This document shows, piece after piece, positions 47,959 through 57,924 of a DNA stretch of 64,000 nt. The stretch is from Acidobacteriota bacterium (GTDB taxonomy: Bacteria; Actinomycetota; Acidimicrobiia; Spongiisociales; ZC4RG35): positions 1 through 64,000 of the forward strand of contig JACZUI010000005.1 in NCBI GenBank assembly GCA_022573225.1. Direction: 5' to 3'. The translations under genes and the position numbers were made by a program. The first letter of the stretch is position 1. Each line of letters opens with the position of its first letter. Below the pieces are notes generated by a model. That model saw only the letters and a program-made list of their open reading frames with translations. It searched no databases and was not told where the DNA came from.

Positions 47959-48769
47959 TGCTGGAGAACACCTCATCGAGGAATGCAACAACCTCGTCTA
48001 TGAGCCGGTCACCGGCTGTCAGCGCGAAATCGTTGTGATCGGCACCCTCGATCACCAGGAGCCGCTTGGGCCCGGGCGATGCCTCGTACAGCTTTCTGCT
48101 CTGCCTGATCGGAACGATGCTGTCGGCAGAGCCGCCGACGATCATCACGGGTATGTCGATGCCTGCGATCGTCTCGAGGTTCGGATAGCGGTCCCATAAC
48201 AGGAGGGACACAGGCAAGAACGGGTAGTGGGTTGATCCGATGTCCGGCAGTGAGGTGAACGGCGAGCGCAGCACGAGCGCGGCTGGCGCTTGGTGTGCGG
48301 CGAGCCCGAGGGCGACCGCGGCACCAAGCGACTCGCCAAAGTACGCCAGCCGGTCAGAATCGAATCCGGAACGGGTCCGTAGGTAGGCGACCGCGGCTCG
48401 GGCATCGGCGGCCAGCCCTTCCTCGGACGGTCTTCCCGGATTTCCACCGTAGCCCCTGTAGTCGACGAGCAACACCGCATACCCACGTCCGGCGAGGGCT
48501 TCAGCGAGCGGGGTGCGGTCGGCCCGGTTGCCGGCATTGCCGTTGAACACCACCACGGTTCCGCTGCTTTCCTCTCTGGCGGCCGGCACGAACCAGGCCG
48601 CCAAGGACAGACCGTCCTCGGTGGGGTACGTCACCTCCTCGGAGCCTGGCAGAACGGTGGCAGCGTCCGGAACGGCCTGTGTCGGGAAGTAGATCAGACG
48701 CCGTTGCGAGATCCATATCAGGCCAAACGCCGCCAATGCGGCCAGAACCAACATCGCGAGCCCTCTCAT
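47951..48769 (-). CDS. Alpha/beta hydrolase, BEM46/ABHD13-like
   Basis: N-terminal TM, 'VVVFNGNAGNRADRTPL...YRGYGGNPGRPSEEGL...YFGESLGAAVALGLA'; start 48769; track extends to 49219. Confidence 0.88.
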   Translation of the reverse strand: MRGLAMLVLAALAAFGLIWISQRRLIYFPTQAVPDAATVLPGSEEVTYPTEDGLSLAAWFVPAAREESSGTVVVFNGNAGNRADRTPLAEALAGRGYAVLLVDYRGYGGNPGRPSEEGLAADARAAVAYLRTRSGFDSDRLAYFGESLGAAVALGLAAHQAPAALVLRSPFTSLPDIGSTHYPFLPVSLLLWDRYPNLETIAGIDIPVMIVGGSADSIVPIRQSRKLYEASPGPKRLLVIEGADHNDFALTAGDRLIDEVVAFLDEVFSSNG

Positions 48770-48877
48770 GGCAGAGCGCAAGCTCCCCGCTCCCCGCGTC
48801 TTGGGTGCGGAATCGTGGTTTCCGGCATCGTTGTTCGCATCGTACGTCGAAAGGTCAGCGTCGAATAAGGTCCGGGT

Positions 48878-49936
48878 GTGGATCGTCGTCGACGCACTCT
48901 GATCCTCACCGGGGTCGTGGTCGTGGGGCTGGCACTGCTTCCGGTGGTGCGCAACCGGATCAGCGCCGCTGCCACTCTCCTCGAGGCGCTCGGAATGAGT
49001 GTGCCTCGACCCTTCGCTCCGAACGTCAAGCCGGAGACGGCCGAGGTAGGGGGGGTGACGGGCCGTCTCTACAAATCCGGCGACTATCCCGCGGTCCTGG
49101 TGGTGCCGGGTGCGACTCCCGACGGAGTGGAAGATGCTCGAGTCAACGACCTGGCCCGGGCGCTGGCCAGGGCGGGGAGGACCGTTTTCATCCCCGACCT
49201 CGATCTCTACCGTGAGCAATTCACCAAAGCCGACCTGGAGCGGATCGTGGCTGCCGTCGGTGGCCTGGCCGAGTCGTCGGGACGGCCGGTGGCGGTGCTG
49301 GGGATCTCATACGGTGGCTCATTTTCCTTGGTGGCTGCCGCCGACGATCGCATGGAGGGGCGGCTCTCCCGGGTGGCCACTCTTGGCGCCTACTACGACT
49401 TGGAGGGGGTGATTCAGGCAGTGACCACGGGCGGGTCCACGGTCGATGATCGGTTTATCCCCTGGGAGGGTCATCCCATCGCTGGAGAGGTGCTGGCCAC
49501 CAGGACCGCCGAGTTGCTCCCGGAAGAAGAACAGAAGTCATTCCTCGCAGCCTTGGACGGCCGACTCGATATCGAACACCTGGCCCCCAGCTCCCGAGCA
49601 CTGTACGACCTTCTCGCCAACGACGACCCCTGGCGCACATCGGAGCTCGCCGAGCGACTCCACCCCTCGCTCCGGTCGTTGATCGAGGCGTTCTCTCCAT
49701 CGCAGGTCGCCGACGAGATCGGAGTTCCGGTGTTGGCGCTGCACTCGATCGACGACCCGCTGGTGCCTTATGCCGAACTGATTCGGTTGGAGGCGGGGAT
49801 GCCCCAAGCTGAGATTTTGACGGTGCGGTTGTTCCGCCATGTCGACTTCGATCCCTCTTCTCCGTCCGGCTGGTGGTCGCTGATCCCCGACATGTGGAAG
49901 GTGTGGCACTTCACCACTTGGATCCTCGCTGGCTGA
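48878..49936 (+). CDS. Alpha/beta hydrolase (dienelactone hydrolase-like), membrane anchored
   Basis: N-terminal hydrophobic segment; 'VAVLGISYGGSFSLVAA', 'VLALHSIDDPLVPYAE', 'RHVDFDP'. Confidence 0.78.
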   Translation: MDRRRRTLILTGVVVVGLALLPVVRNRISAAATLLEALGMSVPRPFAPNVKPETAEVGGVTGRLYKSGDYPAVLVVPGATPDGVEDARVNDLARALARAGRTVFIPDLDLYREQFTKADLERIVAAVGGLAESSGRPVAVLGISYGGSFSLVAAADDRMEGRLSRVATLGAYYDLEGVIQAVTTGGSTVDDRFIPWEGHPIAGEVLATRTAELLPEEEQKSFLAALDGRLDIEHLAPSSRALYDLLANDDPWRTSELAERLHPSLRSLIEAFSPSQVADEIGVPVLALHSIDDPLVPYAELIRLEAGMPQAEILTVRLFRHVDFDPSSPSGWWSLIPDMWKVWHFTTWILAG

Positions 49937-50016
49937 CTGGGTGGCGTGACATGCATTCTTCGCCCGGTTCAGATGCAGCGCGGAGCACAGGAAAGGACCA
50001 CCGGTACCATTCGGTG

Positions 50017-51360
50017 ATGTCCGGACCACCGGTGCTCAAGTCGGGTGGGCTGCTCGGCCATACCCGGGCGTTTGCAGACGACCCGTTGGGCATGTTCTCG
50101 CTCCTGCTCGAGACTTTTCCGAACGAGGAGGTGGTCAGAATCCGTTTCGGTCCGTTCATGGACTATGCCGTGACCGGGGCCGAGGCTGCCCGTCAGCTCA
50201 TGCTGGGGGGTCATGACCACCTGGTGAGACCGTGGTTCTTCAACCGGGTCTTCAAGGAGATGTCCGGGCTCAACCTGTTCACGGCCAACGGAGAAGAGTG
50301 GTCGTGGCGCCGGAAGATGATCGGACCGGCCTTTCACAGTGCCGAGATAGCGGGAATGGCCGACACGATGGTGTCGATCGCGGAGCGGGTCGCCCGCAAC
50401 TGGCATGTAGGGGATCGGATCGATCTGACGGAAGAGATGACCTCGCTGACGCTCGAGGTCGCTGGTCAGGCCCTCTTTGGAGTTGACGTGAGGGCGGATG
50501 ATCGTGGCCGCCGACTGGCCCTGGCATTCGAGGGGATGATCCAATGGACCAACTATCGGGTGGAACGCTTCTTTTCCGAGCCCGTCTGGGCGCCTACGGC
50601 TCGGGCGGCCCGAGCCCGGCGGGCTATTGGCGTCGTCGGTAGCATCGCCGCGGAGGCGGTTGCGGAGAGAAGGGCGCAGGGAGGGGAGCACCACGACCTT
50701 CTCCAGTTGCTCCTCGACTCCCGCGACGCCGAGACCGGTGAGCCTCTTGGCGACTTAGAAGTGGTTTCGGAAGCCAAAGCCTTCTTCTTCGCCGGCCACG
50801 AGACCACATCGAGCGCCTTGTCCTGGGCCTGGTTGGAATTGGCGCGTCATCCCGACATCGCCAACGCCCTCCGGGAGGAACTGACTCGGGTGCTCGACGG
50901 ACGGTCGCCAGAACTGTCAGATCTCGAAGATCTCGATCTGACCCGTCGGATCGTGGAGGAGTCGCTGCGTCTCCATCCTCCCGCGATGGTGCTGACCCGG
51001 CGCACCCATGGCGCGGTGGAGGCGGGCGGCTACCGCATCCCCCGCAACCGGGGGATCCTTGTCCTGATCTATGCGATCCACCGCAACCCCAAATATTGGG
51101 ATGCCCCGCACACATTCGATCCGGATCGGTTCACCCCGAACCGGTCCAGAGGGCGCCCGGCACACGCCTTCCTCCCGTTCGGTGAGGGGCCGCGAATGTG
51201 CGTCGGTTCCAGATTCGCCATGACCGAAGCCTGTCTCATCCTGGCAACCCTGGCGCAGCGATGGCGGTTCGAAGTCGAAGAACCTACCGAGGTGAAGCCT
51301 GACACCCGGTTTGTTCTCAAACCTGCCCGGCTGTCGGCGACCGTGTTAGGTGGTCTCTAG
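50017..51360 (+). CDS. Cytochrome P450
   Basis: 'FFAGHETTSSALSWAWLEL', 'ESLRLHPPAM', heme loop 'FLPFGEGPRMCVGSRFAMTEA'; start 50017; track 49873. Confidence 0.95.
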   Translation: MSGPPVLKSGGLLGHTRAFADDPLGMFSLLLETFPNEEVVRIRFGPFMDYAVTGAEAARQLMLGGHDHLVRPWFFNRVFKEMSGLNLFTANGEEWSWRRKMIGPAFHSAEIAGMADTMVSIAERVARNWHVGDRIDLTEEMTSLTLEVAGQALFGVDVRADDRGRRLALAFEGMIQWTNYRVERFFSEPVWAPTARAARARRAIGVVGSIAAEAVAERRAQGGEHHDLLQLLLDSRDAETGEPLGDLEVVSEAKAFFFAGHETTSSALSWAWLELARHPDIANALREELTRVLDGRSPELSDLEDLDLTRRIVEESLRLHPPAMVLTRRTHGAVEAGGYRIPRNRGILVLIYAIHRNPKYWDAPHTFDPDRFTPNRSRGRPAHAFLPFGEGPRMCVGSRFAMTEACLILATLAQRWRFEVEEPTEVKPDTRFVLKPARLSATVLGGL

Positions 51361-51370
51361 GCGATCCAGC

Positions 51371-51417
51371 CGAGCGTGTGCATCCCGGGCCTCCATCCCG
51401 TGATCTGCACACGCTCG
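51371..51417. terminator. 12-bp perfect inverted repeat CGAGCGTGTGCA...TGCACACGCTCG after the P450 gene
   Basis: 23-nt loop, no T-tract; may be terminator or regulatory site for the MerB-like gene. Confidence 0.45.
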
Positions 51418-51492
51418 CCGATTTCTCGGTGCTCGGGTTTAGGGTCAACCAGGCAACGGGTGACTCACAGGCCGCCCAGCGGGAGTCAGCTC

Positions 51493-52176
51493 ATGACAAC
51501 AACAAGACCGGCAACCGAGGAGACCACCGAGGCTTGGAGCGAGAGGGTCGTCGGGCAGAAGGAGACCTTCAATCTGGCCCTGATCCACCTGCTGGAGGAG
51601 CTGGCCAAGGGGGAGCCGATCTCGAGGGAACGCGCCTCGGAAGTCGTTGGACTTCCCCTGGAGAAGATCGACAAGATGTTCATGGCGATCGACACCGCCG
51701 GCGGTCAGCTTGACGACCAAGGCAATTTCATTGGGATGGTCCTGACCCTCAAGCCCACCCGACACAGCTTCCGGGTCAACGGCAATGACATGTACGCCTG
51801 GTGTTCCCTGGACACCATCCTGCTTCCCGGGATTCTCGAGGCTGAGGGTGAGATCGAATCGACCGATCCTGTCACCGGGGCAACCGTTCGGCTGACGGTT
51901 ACCGCCGACCAAGTAGTCAATGTAGAACCGGCCGGCGCGGTGACCTCCATTTTCGTTCCAGGAAAGACCCCGAGCGAGGCCAAAAACAGCCAGCCTGTCG
52001 TTGGTGCCGACTCGAAGGTGTGCAGATCGATGCTCTTCTATGAGTCACGGGAGAGCGCTGAGAAGGCGCTCGAGAACTATCCCAACATTGCGATCTTCAC
52101 CATTGAGGAAGCCTTCAACCTGGCTCGCGAAACCTGGACCAAACCTGCCCGACGACTACGACGGCAAGGCCCATAG
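51493..52176 (+). CDS. Alkylmercury (organomercurial) lyase MerB-like
   Basis: 'MYAWCSLDTILLPGILEAEGEIESTDPVTGATVRLTV...VEPAGAVTSIFVP...KVCRSMLFYESRESAEKAL' retains WCxxDT and the distal Cys; ATG 51493. Confidence 0.85.
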   Translation: MTTTRPATEETTEAWSERVVGQKETFNLALIHLLEELAKGEPISRERASEVVGLPLEKIDKMFMAIDTAGGQLDDQGNFIGMVLTLKPTRHSFRVNGNDMYAWCSLDTILLPGILEAEGEIESTDPVTGATVRLTVTADQVVNVEPAGAVTSIFVPGKTPSEAKNSQPVVGADSKVCRSMLFYESRESAEKALENYPNIAIFTIEEAFNLARETWTKPARRLRRQGP

Positions 52177-52371
52177 CCGCGACCAGGTTCTCGACCCGGT
52201 GTCGACACAGCCCATGAGGGCGGTCCCTAGCAGAGCCGTCAGGGCCGCCAACTCGTGGCGTGGGCGATGGCCGGTTCGCTGCTGACCACCAGAATCGGGT
52301 ACGAACTCGAGCCCACAAACTCGGGGACCCGTTCATCGACCAACTTGGAAAGCCGAGACGGGTGGCGCGCC

Positions 52372-55300
52372 CTAGCCGTCTAGTTGTAGGTCGACCCCAC
52401 TTCGCGGCCAGTCAAAGAGGTGGAAACTGACATATTCCTTGAGAGCGTCCATTGAATAGAGAAACCCCCGCTCCTTCAGCCCGGTGGGGATTCGCTTGTG
52501 GGTGAAATTGAGACCAACCGCCACCCGGGCAAGAAGGATCTGGCTCTCTATGGCCGAAGCGCGGTCAGGCTCGTTTTCTTCGACCCACTCCCATGTCGTT
52601 TCCCTCAGGATCTTCAATAGCGAAACCAGTCCGACATCATCCCCCGAAGGATCCTTACGACCGGATATTGCGCCGAGAATCGGGGTCCACTCCTCGACCG
52701 GCCGTTCTGAGCGCGACTCGAGCAGGTGACTCAACTCGAAGTAGGCATGATCGAAGAAGAGAAGAGCGTCGGGCTCATAGAAGGCCAGGTCGATCAGGTA
52801 CCAGCTCAAGTCAGGTTCACCTGCCCGGACCAGGACATTGAAGCCGTGGAGATCGCCGTGGGTATGTCCCGCTATTGGTCGAATTCCAAGCCGACTGGGA
52901 CCCGGGAAGACGCCGGCGGCAAAGGCCAGCGGATTCGGGTACCAGTGCCCATCCCAAATCAGGGTAGGGGTGGCCGGGTCGATTCCGTGATCGGAAAGGA
53001 ACCCGTGAATCCGCCCACGGCTCGGGTCAATTCGATAGTCGAGCCAGCTAGCCAGGACTTCTTGAGGGCTGAGGATCGAGTCGGTCAGTCGATACTGGGC
53101 GTTCCATGAGTCCAACAGCTCGCGTACCAGATCCCTGCCCGCGGTGAGTTGAGCGTCATAGGAGGAGGACTCCCAGTTCAAGGTGTATTCGAGGCCCCTT
53201 GCTGCGATGGTGGCGAGCAGAGCTGTCGCTCTGTGCTGATCGAAAGCGTGGACGATGCGAGGAAGGTGGACCTCGGCAAACTCGGGTGCGTTTGCCCAAG
53301 CAAGCTCGTGACGACGCGCCTCCTGTTCAGCCGGCTCCGACCAGTCGCCCTGCTCCATTTTGAGTATCGCTTGGCCGCTGAACCCGCTGCTGGCCAGGTC
53401 AACCGCCATAACCGATGCGCCCGACTTGCCTCCCAGCTCGCGAAGGATGTGAATGCCACCCTCGATTCCCCAGGCTCGCTCGAGGCGACTGCGGAGGCCT
53501 TCGTATTGCGCCGGCCAGACGGGACTCTCCGGCTCGTCGGGAGGGCTTCCCGATGGCCGACTCGATGTCGGTGTCATCGTGGCAACCGCCTGGGTTGTCA
53601 GCAACGAGAGATCAAGCGCGGCGCCTTCATCATGGAGCTGGTCCAGTTCCGCTTGGCTAAACTTCTCGGCGAGTCGTTCAACCGTCTGTTGAAAGTCGGC
53701 GGTTTCTTGCGGGGACAGATTTTCCCTTCCACCATCTCGCAGCCCGTCAGCGGCACCAACGAGACGAGCCGCCATCACGTCCTCCCCGGCTTCCATCGCC
53801 CCTCGGGCCAAGCGGCGAAGAACGGCTGCGATTCCGGCCTTGTGGTTGACTTTGGCGAACCCATCCACGGCCGCGGCGAGCAAGGTGCCAGCTTCACTGG
53901 ATCCACCATCGCGGGAAGCGACGTCGGACAAGTACATGCGGGCGAACGCAAGACAAGCGACGTCGCCGATTCGCTCGAACATCGGAATCGAATCGAGCAA
54001 GTGACGCCGCGCCTCCTCATACTTGCCCAGGCCTGCCATGACCGAGCCCAGCCCGCGAGTTGCGTGGGGTCGGATGAGACGATCATCAAGATCTGCAACG
54101 AGATCCAGGGCACCCTGGAATGCCATGTTGGATTCGTCGAGTCGATCGGCGGCCAGGAGACTGAAGCCGAGGTCGAAGGACAGCCACGCAGCCGACCACC
54201 GGTCCCCCAACTGGGTGAACCCTTCGACCGCCTCACGCTGGTAGGTGATGTTGGAGTGCGGATCGCCATACGCGATCAGCTCCACCTTGGAGCCCAACCA
54301 TCGCTTTGCGTACGACTCGCCCCAGGGGTCACCAGCCTCCTGGAACAGTCTGATGCTCTCGTCAATCAGCTCCTTTGCGTCACCAGTGAGCGAGCGGACC
54401 TCGGCGAGGGTGTAGGTGGCCATCGCCAACTCACCGAGCGTTCCTTGCTCATCGACAATGCGGTACGCCTCTTCGACCGATGATGGTTCTCGGGGTGCAC
54501 CCTGGGTGATCAATTCGATCGATCCGGTTTTGAGAAAGGCTCGAGCCCAGGCAAGAGGATGGTTGTCTTTGGCCAGTTCCGTCGCCCGTCGAAACCAGCG
54601 GAGCGCTTCAGCCCAGTGAGTCTGCACGAACCAGTAGCGCCCCATGGCTGCGACCAGCCGAAGCGCCAGCTCACCTTGCCCTGTATCGAGCGCCCAGCCC
54701 AGGGCCGTTCGGATATTGTCGAGATCGGGCTTGATTCGCTCGACCCAGCCAGCCTGCTGGTCGGTGCGCAGGCCGGCGTCGGACTGCTCGGCAAGAGCCA
54801 GATAGAACTCAGCATGTGCTGCTCGCGCTTTCTGGCTTGAACCCGAGTCGTTCAGTCGCTCCAGCCCGTACTGCCGAACAGTCTCGAGCATGCGGTAGCG
54901 GTTCTCACGGTCGCCGGTGACCACTTCGACCAATGACTTGTCCACGAGACCACCCAGCAGAACCACGGCTTCCGAACCCAACACAGCCAGGGCGGCGTCA
55001 AGCGACCAGCCCTTGAACACGGAAAGACGCTGCAAGGCCGACTTTTCGTCGCGTTCGAGATGGTCATAACTCCACGCCATCGTCGCCTGCAAGGTTTCGT
55101 GCCGGCCGGTCACCCCTGAGCCGGCGTGGAGAAATTGGAAACGATCGGACAGCCGTTCGAGAATCTGAGAAGGCGAGAATAGTTTGGCCCGCGAGGCTGC
55201 CAGTTCGATTGCGAGAGGCAGGCCATCGAGACGGGTGACTATGGCCTCGATGGTCTCGAGCTCCTGATGGTCGGGTTGATGCGACGCGTCCACGAGAGCT

Positions 55301-55854
55301 AGTCGCTCCAGGAACAGTTTCACCGAGTCCGATGCGGCTCCCCCGGATTCGACTCCCAGGCCGAGGGGGGCAACCCGGTACACGACTTCGCCGAGGATAT
55401 CGATTGGCTCCCGAGATGTGACCACGATCCTCATGTCGGGACATCGTTGGAGAAGGGTGGTGAGGAGAGACCTGACCGCTCCCAGCACGTGCTCACAGTT
55501 GTCCACGATGAGGAGCAGGCTTTTGTCTGCAAGAAAGTCTGCCAGCACCTCGACCGGTGCTCTGGTCGTGCTCGTCGCTATATCACCAACGTCAAACGGC
55601 CCCCCGACCACGTCGGGGACGATCTCCGGATCATTGGTCAGTGAGAGATCGATGAACCACATACCGTCGGGGAAGGGCTGTGATGTCGTAATGGCGAGCT
55701 GAGTGGCAAGCCTCGACTTTCCGACGCCGCCGGGACCGATCAGGGAGACGAGCCGATGCGACCTGACGAGATCCGAGACGGCCGCCAACTCGTGGCTTCG
55801 CCCCACGAAGCTGGTCAACTCGATCGGCAGGTTGTTGAGCCGTTCATCGTCCAT
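52372..55854 (-). CDS. STAND NTPase (NB-ARC/COG3903-type) + TPR repeats + C-terminal aminoglycoside-phosphotransferase/kinase-fold domain
   Basis: Walker A 'GPGGVGKSRLATQLA', Walker B 'LLLIVDNCEHV', 'RLDGLPLAIELAASRAKLFS'; TPRs; C-terminal 'AILKME' and catalytic loop 'HTHGDLHGFNVLV...LIDLAFY'. Confidence 0.87.
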   Translation of the reverse strand: MDDERLNNLPIELTSFVGRSHELAAVSDLVRSHRLVSLIGPGGVGKSRLATQLAITTSQPFPDGMWFIDLSLTNDPEIVPDVVGGPFDVGDIATSTTRAPVEVLADFLADKSLLLIVDNCEHVLGAVRSLLTTLLQRCPDMRIVVTSREPIDILGEVVYRVAPLGLGVESGGAASDSVKLFLERLALVDASHQPDHQELETIEAIVTRLDGLPLAIELAASRAKLFSPSQILERLSDRFQFLHAGSGVTGRHETLQATMAWSYDHLERDEKSALQRLSVFKGWSLDAALAVLGSEAVVLLGGLVDKSLVEVVTGDRENRYRMLETVRQYGLERLNDSGSSQKARAAHAEFYLALAEQSDAGLRTDQQAGWVERIKPDLDNIRTALGWALDTGQGELALRLVAAMGRYWFVQTHWAEALRWFRRATELAKDNHPLAWARAFLKTGSIELITQGAPREPSSVEEAYRIVDEQGTLGELAMATYTLAEVRSLTGDAKELIDESIRLFQEAGDPWGESYAKRWLGSKVELIAYGDPHSNITYQREAVEGFTQLGDRWSAAWLSFDLGFSLLAADRLDESNMAFQGALDLVADLDDRLIRPHATRGLGSVMAGLGKYEEARRHLLDSIPMFERIGDVACLAFARMYLSDVASRDGGSSEAGTLLAAAVDGFAKVNHKAGIAAVLRRLARGAMEAGEDVMAARLVGAADGLRDGGRENLSPQETADFQQTVERLAEKFSQAELDQLHDEGAALDLSLLTTQAVATMTPTSSRPSGSPPDEPESPVWPAQYEGLRSRLERAWGIEGGIHILRELGGKSGASVMAVDLASSGFSGQAILKMEQGDWSEPAEQEARRHELAWANAPEFAEVHLPRIVHAFDQHRATALLATIAARGLEYTLNWESSSYDAQLTAGRDLVRELLDSWNAQYRLTDSILSPQEVLASWLDYRIDPSRGRIHGFLSDHGIDPATPTLIWDGHWYPNPLAFAAGVFPGPSRLGIRPIAGHTHGDLHGFNVLVRAGEPDLSWYLIDLAFYEPDALLFFDHAYFELSHLLESRSERPVEEWTPILGAISGRKDPSGDDVGLVSLLKILRETTWEWVEENEPDRASAIESQILLARVAVGLNFTHKRIPTGLKERGFLYSMDALKEYVSFHLFDWPRSGVDLQLDG

Positions 55855-55988
55855 GGGAAGGTGGAAGCTACACCCGGCTAGCTTCCCCGAGGTGAGAGCT
55901 CTTTTCGACGATCCGGAACCAGCGGGCCAGGGCCGGCGACGGGACGGCGACTTCCAGGATCCTTGATGAGCAACCAGGCACCGAATCC

Positions 55989-56501
55989 ATGATCCACACG
56001 GAGCACCCGTTCGTCGACGCTCCCAAAGACCGTGACCCCGTCCGACGTTTCCGGGGCCGGTTGGTCAAGCCGGTCACGATCATCACGTCGGGCGAAGGAG
56101 ATCGGCGCACCGGGCTCACCGTCTCGTCGTTGTTTGTTGTCGAAGGTGAACCGGGTCGCGTGCATGCTCTTGTCGGACCCATCTCCGATCTATGGGACGT
56201 CGCAGCCGACACGGAGCGGTTCGTCGTCCACGTCTGCCGATTCGAGGACTCCGGGATCGCAGAAGTCTTTGCTGGGCTTCGTCCCAGCCCGGGAGGGTTG
56301 TTCGCCACCGCTGCTTCAACACCGTCGAGATGGGGTCCGGTGCTCGACGACATTCCCGACCGACTCTCCTGCTCCCTGGAGTCCCGCGAAGAGAGCGGAT
56401 TCTCTGGCGTTCTCATCGGGGTTATCGATCATGTCGAGCTTTCCGACATCGAAGATCCTCTCGCCCACTTCCGGGGCGCGTATCGAAAGCTGGGCGAGTG
56501 A
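55989..56501 (+). CDS. Flavin reductase-like (FMN-binding) domain protein
   Basis: 'FRGRLVKPVTIITSGEGDRRTGLTVSSLFVVEGEPGRVHALVGP...FRGAYRKLG'. Confidence 0.78.
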   Translation: MIHTEHPFVDAPKDRDPVRRFRGRLVKPVTIITSGEGDRRTGLTVSSLFVVEGEPGRVHALVGPISDLWDVAADTERFVVHVCRFEDSGIAEVFAGLRPSPGGLFATAASTPSRWGPVLDDIPDRLSCSLESREESGFSGVLIGVIDHVELSDIEDPLAHFRGAYRKLGE

Positions 56502-56514
56502 CTGAGCGGGTTGT

Positions 56515-57495
56515 CTATATGGCCCGGACTTGTCGTCCGTCTCGCCATTCGATGGTGATGGGCGTGTGCCCGACTTGTCGCCACGACACATTGAGGGCGA
56601 AAGAGCCGAGCAGCGTGGTGGTTCGCCATTGCCTCACCTGATCGTGGTCATACCCTCGGTGGGCCGCTTCGGCGGAGAGAAACCCGGTCGCTGCGGCCTG
56701 AGCTGCCACATAACCGGGTGGCTCGCCATAGGCCCTCTCGTAGCGAAGTGTGAAGTCAGCCGCGGCCGGGCCGACCTCGGGCGTGGTTGGCTCGGAGATC
56801 CACTGCGCCGGACCGACAATCCCTTCGGATGCCGGGCCTAACCGGTCTCCGAATTCGAGAAGGCCGGCAGCCACACAGCCGATTAGACCGGGTCGGCTCC
56901 CCGCCCGAACCTGTTTCACCAAGGCCAGGTCCTCGGTGAAGGTTCCCACAATCAAAAGCGCGGCGCCCTCCACCGACCCGGCGATGGACCATTCAGAAAG
57001 GCTTCTGGCGCGGAAGGTAAGACCTAGCTCGGCCGATCGTTCTCGAGCTCCCGCTGTCACCGCGGCGGCGAACCGACCTTTTCCCTTGGCGAGCATCACT
57101 CGTTCCAAACCCAGGCGGTGGGCGAGGTCCACCGTCCCTGAGAAATAGCTCGAGGCTGGAGCCGAGACCGGTACCACGAGAGGGCGAGCCAAGTCGTCGG
57201 CAGAACCCCCGTGATTCCATAGCAAGACTCCGGCCCCGGACGTGATCGGCCCAACACGGCGCATCAGGTTGCTTCCATACGGACCGAGCAATAGATCGGT
57301 TCCAGCATTGAGCCAGTTCTGATAGACCTCGGAGGCCCTCTCCGTGCGGCCGGCATCGTCCACGATCTCCAATTCGATCTGATCGGCCGACGCCCACAGC
57401 TCGAGTCCGCGGGCTGCTTGTCGGCCCTGCAACGCCAGCGGACCGCTCAGGCTGATGGTCGCCGCCGCTCTCGTTGGCATACCCTGATCCCTCAT
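56515..57495 (-). CDS. Periplasmic-binding-fold (branched-chain amino-acid type) protein without signal peptide
   Basis: 'ISLSGPLALQGRQAARGLELWASADQIELEIVDDAG...LLLGPYGSNLMRRVGPI...YERAYGEPPGYVAAQAAATGFL'. Confidence 0.75.
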   Translation of the reverse strand: MRDQGMPTRAAATISLSGPLALQGRQAARGLELWASADQIELEIVDDAGRTERASEVYQNWLNAGTDLLLGPYGSNLMRRVGPITSGAGVLLWNHGGSADDLARPLVVPVSAPASSYFSGTVDLAHRLGLERVMLAKGKGRFAAAVTAGARERSAELGLTFRARSLSEWSIAGSVEGAALLIVGTFTEDLALVKQVRAGSRPGLIGCVAAGLLEFGDRLGPASEGIVGPAQWISEPTTPEVGPAAADFTLRYERAYGEPPGYVAAQAAATGFLSAEAAHRGYDHDQVRQWRTTTLLGSFALNVSWRQVGHTPITIEWRDGRQVRAI

Positions 57496-57543
57496 ACAGA
57501 CTTCGACATGTCACACCCAGTGGAGCAGAGTTGACATGACCCC

Positions 57544-57918
57544 ATGACAATTGAAGACACCAACGGATCCATCGAGTCGATCAGCGCGGTGACCCTGGCG
57601 ACACAGTCCATGGCGACGTCCGTCAAGTTCTATAGGTCACTTGGCTTCGAGCTTGCGTCAGGAGGCTCCCACGCCGAGTTCACGACGTTCCGAGTTGGCG
57701 GCCAGTACCTGAACATCATCGTCGCCGCGGGTGAACCTGCTTGGTGGGGGCGGGTGATCTTCTGGGTAGCGGACGTCGACCGGATGTACCGGCGGGCGCT
57801 CGAGGCAGGATGGTCGCCGGAGGCGCCTCCCCGTGATGCCGAGTGGGGTGAGAGGTATTTCCATCTCAGCGATCCTGATGGTCACGAGCTGAGCTTTGCC
57901 CGTCGGTTGACTGAATGA
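57544..57918 (+). CDS. VOC/glyoxalase family protein
   Basis: 'AVTLATQSMATSVKFYRSLGFEL...FHLSDPDGHELSFARRL'. Confidence 0.88.
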   Translation: MTIEDTNGSIESISAVTLATQSMATSVKFYRSLGFELASGGSHAEFTTFRVGGQYLNIIVAAGEPAWWGRVIFWVADVDRMYRRALEAGWSPEAPPRDAEWGERYFHLSDPDGHELSFARRLTE

Positions 57919-57924
57919 GCGGTG

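Noticed and set aside
49945-49970. GTGACATGCATTCTTCGCCCGG resembling the inner right-end of the repeat family
   Set aside because: First about 12 nt identical (GTGACATGCATT) but the outer end is not conserved; could be chance or a decayed copy.
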